A stretch of 64,000 nucleotides of DNA, taken from assembly GCA_016705125.1 (NCBI GenBank), contig JADIYW010000025.1, positions 1 through 64,000 on the forward strand, written 5' to 3'. Of this stretch, positions 1 to 10,476 are shown piece by piece. A program made the position numbers and the translations under genes. How positions within the stretch are numbered: the stretch's first letter is position 1; every line of letters starts with the position of its first letter. Below the pieces are notes generated by a model. That model searched no databases and was not told the DNA's origin. It saw nothing but the letters and a program-made list of their open reading frames with translations. Source of the stretch: Bacteroidota bacterium. GTDB taxonomy: Bacteria > Bacteroidota > Bacteroidia > Chitinophagales > JADIYW01.

Positions 1-453
1 AAATTGCCTTTTAAGTATTTAAATAAATTGTCGAGATATTCATTTGTATTTTTGCATAATCTAAAAAATCTACATATTTAACCCAAAAATCTATGATTCA
101 GGTTTGGTATTCCATGGCCCGAAACGCTTGAAAATCAAATAGCGAATAATTTTTTTTCAGTTTTACGACTTTTCAATTCCAAAACCTTATTCAGTCTATA
201 ATAGGTTTGAATTATATTTTTCACCATAGGAGCAAAGTAATACAGCTGAATCTTCTGGTCTGGGACAGATGGCAAATGCATGAAAGGTGCCAAACTACTA
301 AAATGCTTTACAGGTTTTTGGATTGATACATTCTTTATCAAGTTGGTACATTACTCGACCTTCCATCTCTTTTCTAAAAAGATAAGAAAAAATTCCATTA
401 AGTAATATAATTACTACAACTGCTAAAACAACTCGGTTGGTTTTTCCAATTCA
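1..453 (-). pseudogene. Broken gene for a membrane-anchored protein downstream of the MBOAT gene
   Basis: Reading leftward just after the MBOAT gene, one frame gives a hydrophobic anchor (VVLAVVVIILLNGIFSYLF) followed by RKEMEGRVMYQLDK. Another frame (341 down to 135) continues with a soluble stretch containing LAPFMHLPSVPDQKIQLYYF. At least two frame changes and internal stops break the gene. It also runs to the window edge, so its end is not seen. MBOAT O-acyltransferases are usually followed by a membrane-anchored AlgJ/AlgX- or SGNH-like partner, and the position and anchor fit that, but no catalytic motif is visible. The identity is therefore inference from context. Confidence 0.35.
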
Positions 454-1879
454 TAATTTAAAATTGAAAATAAAATTCCCACCTTCCTGCACACCTGCAA
501 AAGAATAGAAAAAATCATGAAAATAAATATAGACCACCTAAGTGCTGTAGGATACTGAAAGAATATTGCGGCCTAAAATTTTCTCTTTTTTTTGTAATAG
601 GTGAAAAACTCAAAAACAAATACCACATACTGCGATAATAAATTTAGGCTTATTAGTGCCTAATACTAGTATTTGGTCTTTTATATTATTCAAATTTATT
701 TTGGAATTCGAGCAATAATTTCAAAAGCATCGCTTGGGTTTTGCCTAAAAATATCCATACAAAACAAACTAAATATAAGTAATTATCATCTGCGAAAACC
801 CTAACAATCGAGGTAAATGATGTAATCCAAACATTTTTTGCATCTTAATTCTTATTTCATTGGTAAAGGTGGCAAACACAAGATAAAACCCGTGTAAAGC
901 GCCCCAAATAATAAAAGTCCAGTTGGTATCATACCAAAACCACTGACTAAAGGTAAAAATAGTTAAAATACCACCTGGATGTTTGCCGCTTTGTTCCTCC
1001 CAAAGGAATATATAAATAATCGCGAAACCAAATAGACAATGAAATATGCCATCTTTCCAGAATTCTTATAGATTTCGAATAATAAGGAACTCTAAAATTA
1101 TCCATCAACTCAAATCCCATAATTTTGGCGCTCCATTGCAATATCTGAATAACCGAGAAATCGCAATAAATTTGAATGGAAAACAAGATAGTGGCTATTA
1201 AAACTGGAATGTCAGTGAATTGTGTGGGATCATTATAAACAGTTATCGACCATTGCTGATATTCTATCTGCGATGACTACTTTCTAAACAAGCCAATTAT
1301 CATAAATTTAAACCTTGGAAATAATTATCATAATTAAAATATTTTCTTTCATGGAAGTGGTGCAGTACATTTGTAGTCTCTCAATAGGACCAGCCACTAA
1401 CTGTGGATAAAACATTACATACAATGCATAAATTCCAAAATGCCTTTCCGCTTTATGAATTGCCCTCGTTAAACTTCGATAGTGTAACTCATGGCTTGGA
1501 ATGTATGAAAACTTAAGCCATGGGAAGTAAAATAACGAGGTAGGGTATCAGTTTTGCTTACCTAAACTGTCAATTAGTACACTAAAATTGTCATTGAAAA
1601 AATTATAGTATTTAAAAACCGCCAAAACACCACATTGCTATTAAACTCGCAATCAAAAATAGTTTACGAGATTTGGGTTTTTAATTGCTCTAAACCAATA
1701 CCTGCAAATAATCTATTACTATAGTAAAGCCAAATTAAAATATAAGCAGGCACGAATGCCATATAGAAATAACAACTTGCTACCAATAAAAGTAACCATC
1801 TTAATTTGTGGGAAGCACAAAATATAATCCTGTTACAAGTACCCAAAAAAATGGCAAAATCAAAAGAGTTAAATAGCAT
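451..1879 (-). pseudogene. MBOAT (AlgI-type) O-acyltransferase, multiply frameshifted
   Basis: Family members are multi-pass membrane proteins that transfer acetyl groups onto exported polysaccharide. Recognisable pieces appear in order: an N-terminus MLFNSFDFAIFL, a fragment reading IYCDFS, then AAKIMGFELMDNFRVPYY and WFRDYLYIPLGG (the AlgI signature), and a C-terminal tail near 451. The span of about 476 codons matches the family's usual length, but several indels and stops separate the pieces. At the position of the family's conserved WHG motif the codons read Trp-Tyr-Asp, so the presumed catalytic His is lost. This suggests real decay as well as indels, unless this stretch is poorly sequenced. 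It lies 15 bp downstream of a broken glycosyltransferase gene. Confidence 0.75.
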
Positions 1880-1894
1880 AATTTAATTTCATCA

Positions 1895-3057
1895 TTACAA
1901 ATTTAAGGCATTGCAAGCAAATTTTTCGATTTCTTCGATTTTTAAAGCGTAAGAATTCGCCTCTGCAAATTTTCGTCTTCTTAGTTTTTTCTCTTCACTA
2001 TTCAAATCTTCTAGATTTTCAGCCGCATATTTAAACAAGCCTTCAATTTCTTTTCTCATCAGCCATCAACAAAAAGATGTCTTTTGTCTTTATATTCATC
2101 CAAAAATTGGACACCGTAATGCCTCCTGCATAAAAATAACCCATCATTTTGTGGGGGATTGCAGTGAATTATCTTCTTATCATCCTTAAATAAACCAAAT
2201 TGATATCAAAATGAAGCAAATAACTCATCAATTTATTTGAAGGCACACTTCCTATAAAAAAACGTTTTTCTTGCTTTCAATTCCTCAAAGTCTTCATTAG
2301 AAATTGTGTTAAAATGAGACAAATTACTTTTCCATAGGGGCTAACCATTATGAAATCAATATTTAGATTTCTCAATGCTAAATGTTTTAATAAATCATAA
2401 TTTATCTGATTATGGAAATTACCTACATAACCCGCTTTAATTCTATTTGCGCCAAGCAAAACGACCTCATTTAAATTTGCTCTAACAAAACTTTCTATAT
2501 CGGCTCCATGTCCCAAATTATAAATAATTGGTTTGTATTGCAAAATAGGCTGGCTTACCAAATCCGTTACACTTACTACAATATCAGCACTTTCACAGGT
2601 ATGTTTTTCAAATTTTGCAGGATGAAAATCTACAGTATGATATATCTTTTTTGTGGCATTCCAAATATTTAAATTCCAATAGATCATTGGCGTAAATGAC
2701 CAAACAATAAAAGGATTCTTTATTTTCAAAGCTCCAAGAATCCTTTTGGCTTGAATTTTAAATAAGATGTCTTGGACAAATTTGGGTAAATAATTTACTC
2801 TCGGAAGAATATTGGCCATTTCAACTAATATTAAATTGGGGTTTATAGTATTTATTTCAATATTGGTTGAAAAAATATTTTAAAACTCCATTTGCTAGGT
2901 GGTTGAATAAAATAAACCAAATATTTCGCCAGACAAATAATTAGCATAATGATGCTTAGAAACAAATTATTGCCCCAGTATTCGGGCGATATTAAAAACA
3001 CTATTTTCCTTCCTTCCAACCCTCTTTTATTAAACTGAATTTCTATATCTTCTCCAT
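1895..3057 (-). pseudogene. Glycosyltransferase (GT4-like), frameshifted
   Basis: The longest open piece (2819 to 2277) contains FIVWSFTPMIYWNLN, KKIYHTVDFHP, SADIVVSVTDLVSQP and GYVGNFHNQINYDLLKHLA. This is the linker and start of the donor domain of a GT-B glycosyltransferase (TuaH/GT4-like). Upstream, other frames give VFLISPEYWGNNLFLSKHHYANYLSG. Downstream frames give HKMMGYFYAGG and end near 1895. At least three single-base frame changes break the gene. Its start overlaps the 3' end of the broken amidotransferase, as expected in an operon. It probably added a sugar to the lipid-linked polysaccharide unit when intact. The family is fairly sure and the substrate unknown. Confidence 0.65.
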
Positions 3058-4174
3058 CTAGTAATTAAAGGAAGAAATATTTTTAAAATTGGGGAAACGT
3101 TTGTAAAAGCGGTTTTTCTTCACCCAAATATTCTCCAATCCTGAGGAGGCATTTTCATTAATTCTTCAAAATAAGCTTCACTAAAGCCCAATTTTTTAAA
3201 ACAAACTCCTTGTCTTCCAACATTTGATCATTATCATAACAAGGTTTTTTCAATTCCTCTAGTGCTTCTGCCTTAGTTATTTGTTTTGAGCATATTAAAT
3301 TCGACAAATGTGCTTTTCTTTTGTCTACGCCAAATTTGGTAGGTAATATATAACCTTGATAAAATCTTGTAAAAATAGATTCGTAGTGCTTGCCTCCATA
3401 ATCTTTCCAATCTAATTTTCTTGGATTTCTTTTTTACTTCAGCCTTATCGTAGGCAAAAATTAAGCGGAGTTACCCTTTTTTATTCCTTTAATATCTATA
3501 TAATACCTTCTTACCTTCGAATCCATAAATGGGAAGGTAGTAAGTGGTATTGAGCCATATTTTTTGTGTATGTTCTTAATATTTACTTCGTCAAATTTAT
3601 TATGAATCCAACTTTCTGGCAAGAAACTTTCGGTAACAAAATTATTGCCACTCATTACATATTTGATATTATTCTGACCGCCAATTTGTACATTGCAGCA
3701 AAGATGGCATGATCAGTGGGTACTTCAATATCAATAACACTTGCTTTAAAATAAGCAATTTGTAAATCTCTAAACTCTTCCCAATTGATTACATAAGTAT
3801 ATAAATCAAGACTTAATTTACGAACAATATTCTCTATATTTTTAACTGCTAGTTCGGAGTTCCATCCATTGTCAAAATGGACAGCCAATGGCCTTATTCC
3901 CCATTCTTTGCACTTCAAAGCCAAATAGGTGCTGTCTACGCCTCCACTCAAACCCATTATTACGTCGTATTGCTTCCCTTTACCATCTTCTTTTATTTTT
4001 TTCAATGGTTTCAGCCAACTTTAATTCTCCTTCCTTTCCTTTAAATACGAATAATGGCTCTTCTTTAAAATACTTTTGACAATGACAACAAACTCCCTTT
4101 GAATCAAAAGTAATTAATTTATCATCATGGGAATCCATGACACAATTAGTGCATATTTGAATGGATTTGTTCAT
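3030..4174 (-). pseudogene. WbpG/WbuX-type N-acetyl sugar amidotransferase, frameshifted copy
   Basis: The N-terminus has CTNC and CCHC-like cysteine pairs (zinc-ribbon-like), then the PP-loop ATP-binding motif GLSGGVDSTYLALKC, then VHFDNGWNSELAVKNIENI. All are shared with the intact paralogue at 15498-16667. The frame breaks near 4000 in a T7 run (3996-4002; one base fewer restores ETIEKIKEDGKG), again near 3670, and again near 3450. The C-terminus resumes with FTRFYQGYILPTKFG and ends RWRRYRNSV. In known clusters this ATP-dependent enzyme works with HisH- and HisF-like partners to place an amide or amidine nitrogen on a uronic acid sugar. It lies 46 bp downstream of the HisF-like gene, in the expected hisH-hisF-wbpG order. 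Confidence 0.8.
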
Positions 4175-4220
4175 TTATGCTCTAAAAATACATTTTTTTA
4201 ATAAAAAACATGCTTATAAT

Positions 4221-5009
4221 TCACTTTTTGGTTTTAATAAATTTTTTTTCATACAAACTTTCTTTCAATTCATTTTGACTTGGATAAGAGATAAGTACTG
4301 CTCGGTGTTTTCCGTTGTAAACAAACATGCTACCTGCTGCTACTGCCGAGGCATGCCCTTCATTTATTGCTTCTTTAAAATCATCGATATTCCTTGCACC
4401 ACCGGTGGCTACTACTGGTATCGAAACTGATTTGGCAACCAATTGGATAAGATTTGTGTCAAATCCTTTATACGAACCATCTCTATCAATACTATAAATC
4501 ATTATTTCTCCAGCACCCAAATCTTCTACATATTTGCAATAATCTTGCAATTTCATTTTTATTTTTTTCGTTCCACTATGGGAAAAAGCTACATATTCTC
4601 CAAAAAATGTCTTTTTAACATCAATTGATGCCACTATCGATTGAGCACCAAATGCATTTGAAGCTTCTTTTATAAGCGTTGGATTTGTTGTAAATGCGGA
4701 ATTAATGACTACCTTCTCGACGCCTGAGTATAGTATTTTTTTTATTTGTTCGATATTAGTAATTCCTCCACCATAAGCAAGCGGCATAAAACATTCGCTT
4801 GCAGCCTGTTCAATCAATTCAAAATTTGGAGCTGTTTTGTTTTTTGTAGCTGATATGTCTAACAAAACCAATTCATCTACTTCTTTTTCATTAAATATTT
4901 TTATTGCATTTATCGGATCTCCAATATATGTTTCCTTGTCAAACCCAACAGTTTTTACTAATTTCTTGGTATTGACCAATAATACAGGAATTACTCTAAC
5001 TCTTTTCAT
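4221..5009 (-). CDS. hisF: HisF-like ammonia-channel (TIM barrel) subunit, WbuZ/HisF2 type
   Basis: The 262-residue protein has HisF hallmarks: RVIPVLLV at the start, DELVLLDISATK, LAYGGGI, IVASIDVK, IMIYSIDRDGSYKGFD and VVATGGARN. In histidine synthesis HisF takes ammonia from HisH, but no other his genes are nearby. The neighbours are a WbpG-type amidotransferase and sugar genes. That context matches the P. aeruginosa wbpG-hisH2-hisF2 group, in which the pair supplies nitrogen to sugar modification. The start ATG follows directly on the HisH stop, so the two are probably translated together. The Asp of ASID and of SIDRDG are in the usual phosphate/active-site strands. Confidence 0.85.
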   Translation of the reverse strand: MKRVRVIPVLLVNTKKLVKTVGFDKETYIGDPINAIKIFNEKEVDELVLLDISATKNKTAPNFELIEQAASECFMPLAYGGGITNIEQIKKILYSGVEKVVINSAFTTNPTLIKEASNAFGAQSIVASIDVKKTFFGEYVAFSHSGTKKIKMKLQDYCKYVEDLGAGEIMIYSIDRDGSYKGFDTNLIQLVAKSVSIPVVATGGARNIDDFKEAINEGHASAVAAGSMFVYNGKHRAVLISYPSQNELKESLYEKKFIKTKK

Positions 5010-5637
5010 CTATAAATTTATAAAATTTCGCATGAGTTGCATCCCAAATTTATGGCTCTTCTCTGGATGAAATTGAACTGCATAAATATTTTCTTTCCAT
5101 AATGCTGATACAAATGGATATCCAAATTCTGATTGAAGCATTATTTCACTTTCATCAGGTGTTGTGAAATGAAAGGAGTGGACAAAATAAAATCTTGAGT
5201 CAACCAAATTTTCCATTAACGGACATGGTTTGGGAGCCTGTACTTCCGTCCAACCCATGTGTGGTATTTTCAATTTGGTTTGTAAATTGGAGAAATCAAA
5301 CTTTATTGTTTTTTGCTTTAAACCAACCAAGCCCTGGTAATACGCCTTCCTCACTACTTTGAGTAAGTAATTGGGCGCCTAAACAAATTCCCAAGAATGG
5401 TATTTTATCGTTTAATGCTTTTTCATTTAAAACGGCAGTAATACCAGACTCATTCAGCTTATTCATGCCATAATCAAACGAACCAACGCCTGGAAGTATG
5501 AGTTTGTCGGCACTTTTTATTTCATTAATATCACCCGATATAATGGACTTCTGACCCACTTTTTTAAGCATGTTGGCTATAGAACTTAAATTACCTACTT
5601 GATAATCAATTATTACTATTTTCTGCTCTTTATGCAT
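5010..5637 (-). pseudogene. hisH: HisH-like glutamine amidotransferase, split by one frameshift
   Basis: The first part (5637 to about 5320) has VIIDYQVGNLSSIANML, LPGVGSFDYGM and the nucleophile motif GICLGAQLL (class I glutaminase Cys). The second part (about 5330 to 5010) has IPHMGWTEV, FYFVHSFHF and the His-Glu motif AVQFHPEKSH. The frames join at a T6 run at 5309-5314; removing one base gives GLGWFKAKTIKFDFSNL, which reads naturally. The protein would be about 208 residues, the normal HisH length. It would hydrolyse glutamine and pass ammonia to the adjacent HisF-like subunit. The single homopolymer indel could be a sequencing error, so the gene may be functional. Confidence 0.85.
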
Positions 5638-5638
5638 A

Positions 5639-6703
5639 TTATGACTCCAAAAAAGTATTTATTGCCTCCATAATTTCTCCTGCTGAATTTCCATCTCCAT
5701 AAATATCTGCATTATATGAACCAGGTTTTAGTGCTAAACTTATTTTCAAGTCGCTAAGGTTATCAAACAATAAGGTATTCCAATTGTTTTCTAGTGTTTC
5801 TTTCCACTCCGTTTCTGATCTTATAGTTACACATTTTTTTTGCATCCAATAAGCCTCTTTTTGCATTCCTCCCGAGTCGGTTATAAGGCCAATACAGGAT
5901 TTTAGCAATTTCATCATTTCAAAATATCCCTGAGGTGGCAAGAAGTCTAAATTGTCAAATTTTTTCAAATCAATTCCTTGTTGAACCAAGAAATTCATTG
6001 TTCTCGGATGTGCTGGAAATTTTACTCTATAATCTAATTTATTAAATTGGTTGAGTATTTCCATTAGTCTTTCTAACTTGTCTGTATTGTATGGTCGATG
6101 TATGGTGGCTAAATAATATTTCTCGAATAATTCTTCGCCCTCAATTACCTTTTGTGCCCTTTTGAATAAATCATACATTATATCGCCCGAAATAAATGCT
6201 TTTGCAGTAATGTTTTCCTTTTTGAGTTGATCCAATGCTTGCTGATTTGGCACAAATAATAAGGAAGAAACCTGATCAGTTAGGATTCTATTGATTTCTT
6301 CTGGCATAGTTTTATTAAAACTGCGCAAACCAGCTTCAATATGCACAACTGGAATATTTAATTTGGCGCCTACCAATGCACCTGCTAGTGTAGAATTCGT
6401 ATCGCCATACACCAAAATGGCAGCAGGTTTTTCATTTAATACAATATTTTCAATCTCAATCATCATAAGTGCAGTTTGTTTGCCATGTTGATGACTACCA
6501 ACTTCAAGTATAATATTTGGTGGAGACATATTTAATTGGGTAAAGAAAACATCGCTCATAGAAGCATCATAATGCTGCCCTGTATGAATGGTAAACAACT
6601 CTATGTTTTCCATCGTCTTGGCATAAAAATCAATGGGAGCATGTTTAATAAACTGCGGACGAGCCCCTATTATGGCAATTATTTTCTTTTTTTTAAGATT
6701 CAT
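5639..6703 (-). CDS. UDP-N-acetylglucosamine 2-epimerase family (WecB/WbpI-like)
   Basis: The 354-residue, full-length GT-B-fold epimerase begins IIAIIGARPQFIKHAPIDF and has IHTGQHYDASMSDVFF, VYGDTNSTLAGAL, VHIEAGLRSFNKTMPEEINR, ATIHRPYNTD, FPAHPRT and LITDSGGMQKEAYW. All are signatures of the non-hydrolysing C2 epimerases. It inverts carbon 2 of a UDP-HexNAc. The substrate could be UDP-GlcNAc (giving UDP-ManNAc) or UDP-GlcNAc(3NAc)A as in WbpI. Being next to the HisH/HisF pair favours the WbpI role, but this is inference. A paralogue lies at 10477-11547. Its 3' neighbour hisH starts 2 bp away and its start overlaps the upstream glycosyltransferase by 11 bp. Confidence 0.85.
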   Translation of the reverse strand: MNLKKKKIIAIIGARPQFIKHAPIDFYAKTMENIELFTIHTGQHYDASMSDVFFTQLNMSPPNIILEVGSHQHGKQTALMMIEIENIVLNEKPAAILVYGDTNSTLAGALVGAKLNIPVVHIEAGLRSFNKTMPEEINRILTDQVSSLLFVPNQQALDQLKKENITAKAFISGDIMYDLFKRAQKVIEGEELFEKYYLATIHRPYNTDKLERLMEILNQFNKLDYRVKFPAHPRTMNFLVQQGIDLKKFDNLDFLPPQGYFEMMKLLKSCIGLITDSGGMQKEAYWMQKKCVTIRSETEWKETLENNWNTLLFDNLSDLKISLALKPGSYNADIYGDGNSAGEIMEAINTFLES

Positions 6704-7862
6704 TTACTAATTGGTGATATATTTTTTCAATTTTTTGAACTTCTTTCATTGTATCGGCTTTCTCTAAAACGGTAGCTTTTGCATTCAAAAGCTTTTTTTC
6801 TAATACCGCACTTGGTGTTTTTTCTATTATTTCAACTATGGTATCTGTAAGCTCACTTGCAGACCATTCATTTAGTCTCCAAATGGTATCTTGATTAAAA
6901 ATATCTTGATCATAATCAAGTGGTCCTAATATAACTGGTGTCTCAACTGCCATGCTTTCTATTGCAGAAACAGGAGTACCATCTGATTTTGGGTTCATTA
7001 TTACAATACTTGCATTCCTAGTCAATTCGAAAATAGTGGCTTGTGGAATTTCTTCCAAAAATAAAAAGTTTACATCCTTCATATTAGACATTCTTTTTTT
7101 TATGTCTCCAATATAACCCACTGCTCTTCCATTAGCATCTATAAACACCATGGTATATTCCTTTTTTATATTTGGTGGAAGTAACTGAATGGCATCTAAT
7201 GAAAAATCGTGATTATATAACGTATTCATATACCTAGGAAAGAATAAATACTTTTTATTTCTTAAAGCATCCACAAAAGTTGTATCATTTTCGGTCAATA
7301 TTTTATCCATATAAACGCCAGTCCTTAATACTCCATTTGGCACATTATTATTGCCTAGTATTTTAAGTACCGATTTTTGTTGCTTAAGGGAAGTTGAACT
7401 AATATAATCAAAATTTGAAAAGGCCTTTCTAAAAAGAATGGATAACAACTTATTAAACGGATGTTTTTTTTCAATTAATTGAGGTATGGTAACTAATACA
7501 TCAGTTCCTCTAGTGGTTAAAACCATTGGGATATTAAAATATTTTTTTCCTAATGCCCACAATGCATTCGGCTCTGCAAACATAACATGAACTAAGTCTA
7601 TTTTATGTTCTTTGATTACTTGTTTTAGTCTTTTAAATTCTTTTATTGTTCTAGGAAACTTTGTTACCGAAAAATCTGCAATAGGAGGAAGATAAATCAT
7701 ATTGCTCTTTTTTAATTTATCAAGATTCGTTTGGGTTAATATTTTATCCTGTAATTCTTGCCCAATTATATAGCAGGTATAATTTTCTTTTTGATTAGAA
7801 AAATAAGTTATCCATTTTAAGCTATGAACACAACTTGGATCATTAAGGTAAAGAATATTCAT
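6693..7862 (-). CDS. Glycosyltransferase, GT4-like
   Basis: The 389-residue predicted cytoplasmic GT-B enzyme has an N-terminal domain with VHVMFAEPNALWALG and TTRGTDVLV. Its C-terminal nucleotide-sugar domain has SIVIMNPKSDGTPVSAIESMAVETPVI, matching the GT4 EX7E region (the Glu of SAIESMA). It probably transfers one sugar to the growing undecaprenyl-linked repeat unit. Donor and linkage cannot be read from sequence. It overlaps the epimerase downstream by 11 bp and lies 55 bp after the asnB gene, so it belongs to the same transcription unit. Confidence 0.8.
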   Translation of the reverse strand: MNILYLNDPSCVHSLKWITYFSNQKENYTCYIIGQELQDKILTQTNLDKLKKSNMIYLPPIADFSVTKFPRTIKEFKRLKQVIKEHKIDLVHVMFAEPNALWALGKKYFNIPMVLTTRGTDVLVTIPQLIEKKHPFNKLLSILFRKAFSNFDYISSTSLKQQKSVLKILGNNNVPNGVLRTGVYMDKILTENDTTFVDALRNKKYLFFPRYMNTLYNHDFSLDAIQLLPPNIKKEYTMVFIDANGRAVGYIGDIKKRMSNMKDVNFLFLEEIPQATIFELTRNASIVIMNPKSDGTPVSAIESMAVETPVILGPLDYDQDIFNQDTIWRLNEWSASELTDTIVEIIEKTPSAVLEKKLLNAKATVLEKADTMKEVQKIEKIYHQLVNES

Positions 7863-7917
7863 ACTATCCCTAAAAGTGAAACCAAAAATAGTATTTTTTT
7901 TAAGGAATGGTCTATTT

Positions 7918-9813
7918 TTATTTGGAATAAAATTTTTCTAACCAAATTTCAAAGCATAATAATGCCCAAATTGTATGTGTATGGTCAATTCCAGGTTTAT
8001 TTTGAAGGTGCTCAAACCATACTTTTTTTATATAATCCATATTAAACCACCCGAACTTATTTAGGTTTCCTTCAAAAATATGTGCTTCTGTATATTTTTT
8101 TAAATCTGTTCGAAGCCATTGGTGCACTGGAATACCGAATCCGCGTTTGGTTTGAGAAAAGATATGTGGATTGAAATGTTTCTCTGCAAGTTTTTTTAGT
8201 AAGTATTTATTTTGGTTGTCTTTAAATTTAAAATCATTAGGAATATTAAAAGCCAACTCTGCCAATTTATAATCGAGTAATGGCGATCGAACTTCTAATG
8301 AATTTTTCATGGAAGCACGGTCTACTTTTACCAAATAATCGTTTAACAAACGTGTATTTAAAGAAGCAGCCAACAATGTTGTTGTATAATCCTCGCTTTT
8401 GTTGTTTTTCCAAATACCACTTAAATAATTTTCGGTGAAATTATTTCTTTCATTTTTGAAATCTTTATTAAAAAGTAAATCTAATTGATTAGGATGAATT
8501 CCAATTTCTCGATATAGTTTTAGAAAATCATTTGTATTATGATAAGTTTCTAAAGAACCAAGATTTTCTTTCCTATTATTTGAAAAACGAAATGCAAGCT
8601 TATCTACTAAGGTAGCCATTTTTCTAACACTTGTATTCGGATACTTTTGTATGTATTTATCTGTACGATAGGCGATGCCATAATCATCATAACCGCCAAA
8701 CAATTCATCGCCTCCATCGCCTGAAAGTGCAACTGTTACATTTCCCCTAAGTGCTTTAGAACAATAATAAGTTGGAATCATGCTCGAATCGGCAAATGGT
8801 TCTCCGTAATATTCAACAAGATCTGGCAATGTATGAATGATATCTGATTCCAAAATTATTTCGTGGTGGTCGGTATCATAACGCTGCGCTACTAGCTTGG
8901 CTTCAGGTAGTTCGTTGTATTTTTGGTACGACAATCCTATGGAAAATGTCTTTATTCTTTCTGTAGAATGTTGGGCGAGCAATGAAACCACCAAACCTGA
9001 ATCAACACCGCCCGATAGAAAACAACCTATCGGAACATCAGAAATGGTTCTTTTTGTAATCGCATTTATCAACTGATTTTCAACCATTTCTATAGTTTCT
9101 TCAATTGAATGCGACCAATTTTTACTGGGTTGAAGCGTCCAATATTTTTCTTTAAGCAATACTTTGTTTGTATTTAGGTCTATTTCCCAAAATGTAGCAG
9201 GTTCTATTTGGCAGATTTCTTTCCAAATCGTTTTGGGTTGTGGCGACGATATTTCACTGAAATAGTATTCCAAAGATTCAAAATCCAAGTTCAATTCCTT
9301 CTTTCTTATCGCCCAAATTGCCCTTATTTCGGAAGCAAATACTATTTCATCATTGGATTGCAAAACATAAAATGGTTTTTTGCCAAATCTATCTCGGGCA
9401 AAAAAGACTTTGTTTTTTATTTTATCAAAAATGGCAAATGCAAACATTCCATCTATGTGTTGTAGCATTTTTTGTATACCCCATATTTTGTACCCCCAAC
9501 AAATCACTTCAGTATCGGAATGAGTATTGAAAATTGCGCCTTCTTTTTCTAGCAATTTTCTCAGCTCGAGAAAGTTATAAATCTCGCCATTAAAGCTTAT
9601 CCAAATTTCGCCATCAAGTATAGAAAATGGTTGATTGGAAGATGGATTTAAATCAATAATTGCAAGTCGACGATGGCAAAACCCAACTCTATTTCCAATA
9701 AAAGTACCAAAAGCATCGGGCCCACGCTCTTGCATGGTTTGGTGCATAGTAGTAAGTTCATCCTGCTCAATAGGCTGACTACTAAATTTGATTATACCAC
9801 CAATTCCGCACAT
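7918..9813 (-). CDS. asnB: Asparagine synthase (glutamine-hydrolysing) family amidotransferase
   Basis: The 631-residue protein has two domains. The N-terminal class II glutaminase begins MCGIGGIIKF, with nucleophile Cys2, RGPDAFG, HRRLAIIDL and FNGEIYNF. The C-terminal synthetase domain has the PP-loop GCFLSGGVDSGLVVSLLA and ALSGDGGDELFGGY, followed by RSPLLDYKLAELAFNIP. In polysaccharide loci such proteins usually amidate a uronic acid or another carboxylate rather than aspartate. Nothing here tells the acceptor. It is intact, unlike the second copy at 18869-20826, and 6 bp separate its start from the PIG-L gene stop. Confidence 0.9.
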   Translation of the reverse strand: MCGIGGIIKFSSQPIEQDELTTMHQTMQERGPDAFGTFIGNRVGFCHRRLAIIDLNPSSNQPFSILDGEIWISFNGEIYNFLELRKLLEKEGAIFNTHSDTEVICWGYKIWGIQKMLQHIDGMFAFAIFDKIKNKVFFARDRFGKKPFYVLQSNDEIVFASEIRAIWAIRKKELNLDFESLEYYFSEISSPQPKTIWKEICQIEPATFWEIDLNTNKVLLKEKYWTLQPSKNWSHSIEETIEMVENQLINAITKRTISDVPIGCFLSGGVDSGLVVSLLAQHSTERIKTFSIGLSYQKYNELPEAKLVAQRYDTDHHEIILESDIIHTLPDLVEYYGEPFADSSMIPTYYCSKALRGNVTVALSGDGGDELFGGYDDYGIAYRTDKYIQKYPNTSVRKMATLVDKLAFRFSNNRKENLGSLETYHNTNDFLKLYREIGIHPNQLDLLFNKDFKNERNNFTENYLSGIWKNNKSEDYTTTLLAASLNTRLLNDYLVKVDRASMKNSLEVRSPLLDYKLAELAFNIPNDFKFKDNQNKYLLKKLAEKHFNPHIFSQTKRGFGIPVHQWLRTDLKKYTEAHIFEGNLNKFGWFNMDYIKKVWFEHLQNKPGIDHTHTIWALLCFEIWLEKFYSK

Positions 9814-9819
9814 GATGTT

Positions 9820-10461
9820 TTAAAAAATAATACGGATTAATTCAAATGCTTCAGCATATTTTTCAGAAATCTGAGCGCCTCTAACACGAGCTAGTCCAAA
9901 AATAAATTCTCTATCTATATATGTTCTAAATTTTTGTGTTAAATATTTATCTAATGCATTCCATTTTTTTGCTACGTTCTTTTCTTCTACCTTAAAAAAG
10001 GCGGTAGTGGAAAATTCGGTTGTATCCCATGGTAAATCATACCCAAAGCAAGTAAAATGTTTAAATGCCCTTAAGCCTTCCTCATAAATAGTTTTATGAT
10101 CTTGATGGAGTGCATTTGAACAAGGCATAAATATAATATCAGGCTTAATTTTATTTCTCAATTGAATTAAGTCCTCTAAAATCTCTTGTCGGTGTGCGGG
10201 GAATTTGCGGACAGGGTAATTTTTAATGAAAATATTATCTTCTGGAATTCCTAATTCGGCGGTAGCAGCTCTGAATTCTTGAGCCAAAACATCCTTTGGG
10301 TAACCAACTGGAACAGAATCTTCACAAATGGAAAACGCTACCTCGTATACTTTATTGTTGTTTTCAATTAGCTTCGAAATTATAGCTCCGCAACCTAATT
10401 CACCATCATCAGTATGTGGCGATAATATTAATACTCGTTGGTTAATTACTTCTAATTTCAT
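9820..10461 (-). CDS. PIG-L/LmbE family deacetylase
   Basis: The 213-residue protein carries the N-terminal metal-binding motif SPHTDDGELGCG, a variant of the usual PHPDDE, and the downstream HQDH that supplies a further zinc ligand. Family members remove N-acetyl groups from sugars such as GlcNAc-PI or bacillithiol precursors. Within this cluster it could deacetylate a HexNAc on a lipid- or nucleotide-linked intermediate. That role is inferred from location. The gene sits tightly between asnB and the second epimerase in the same direction. Confidence 0.8.
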   Translation of the reverse strand: MKLEVINQRVLILSPHTDDGELGCGAIISKLIENNNKVYEVAFSICEDSVPVGYPKDVLAQEFRAATAELGIPEDNIFIKNYPVRKFPAHRQEILEDLIQLRNKIKPDIIFMPCSNALHQDHKTIYEEGLRAFKHFTCFGYDLPWDTTEFSTTAFFKVEEKNVAKKWNALDKYLTQKFRTYIDREFIFGLARVRGAQISEKYAEAFELIRIIF

Positions 10462-10476
10462 TATTATACAAGTCGG

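Noticed and set aside
5309..5315. A AAA AAC slippery heptamer at the hisH frame break, suggesting programmed -1 frameshifting
   Set aside because: The downstream part is in the +1 frame relative to the upstream part, while this heptamer promotes -1 shifts; the -1 frame meets a stop at once. A one-base homopolymer indel is simpler.
4221..5637. Part of a histidine biosynthesis operon
   Set aside because: Only HisH- and HisF-like genes are present, with a WbpG-type amidotransferase and sugar genes on either side; no other his gene is nearby.
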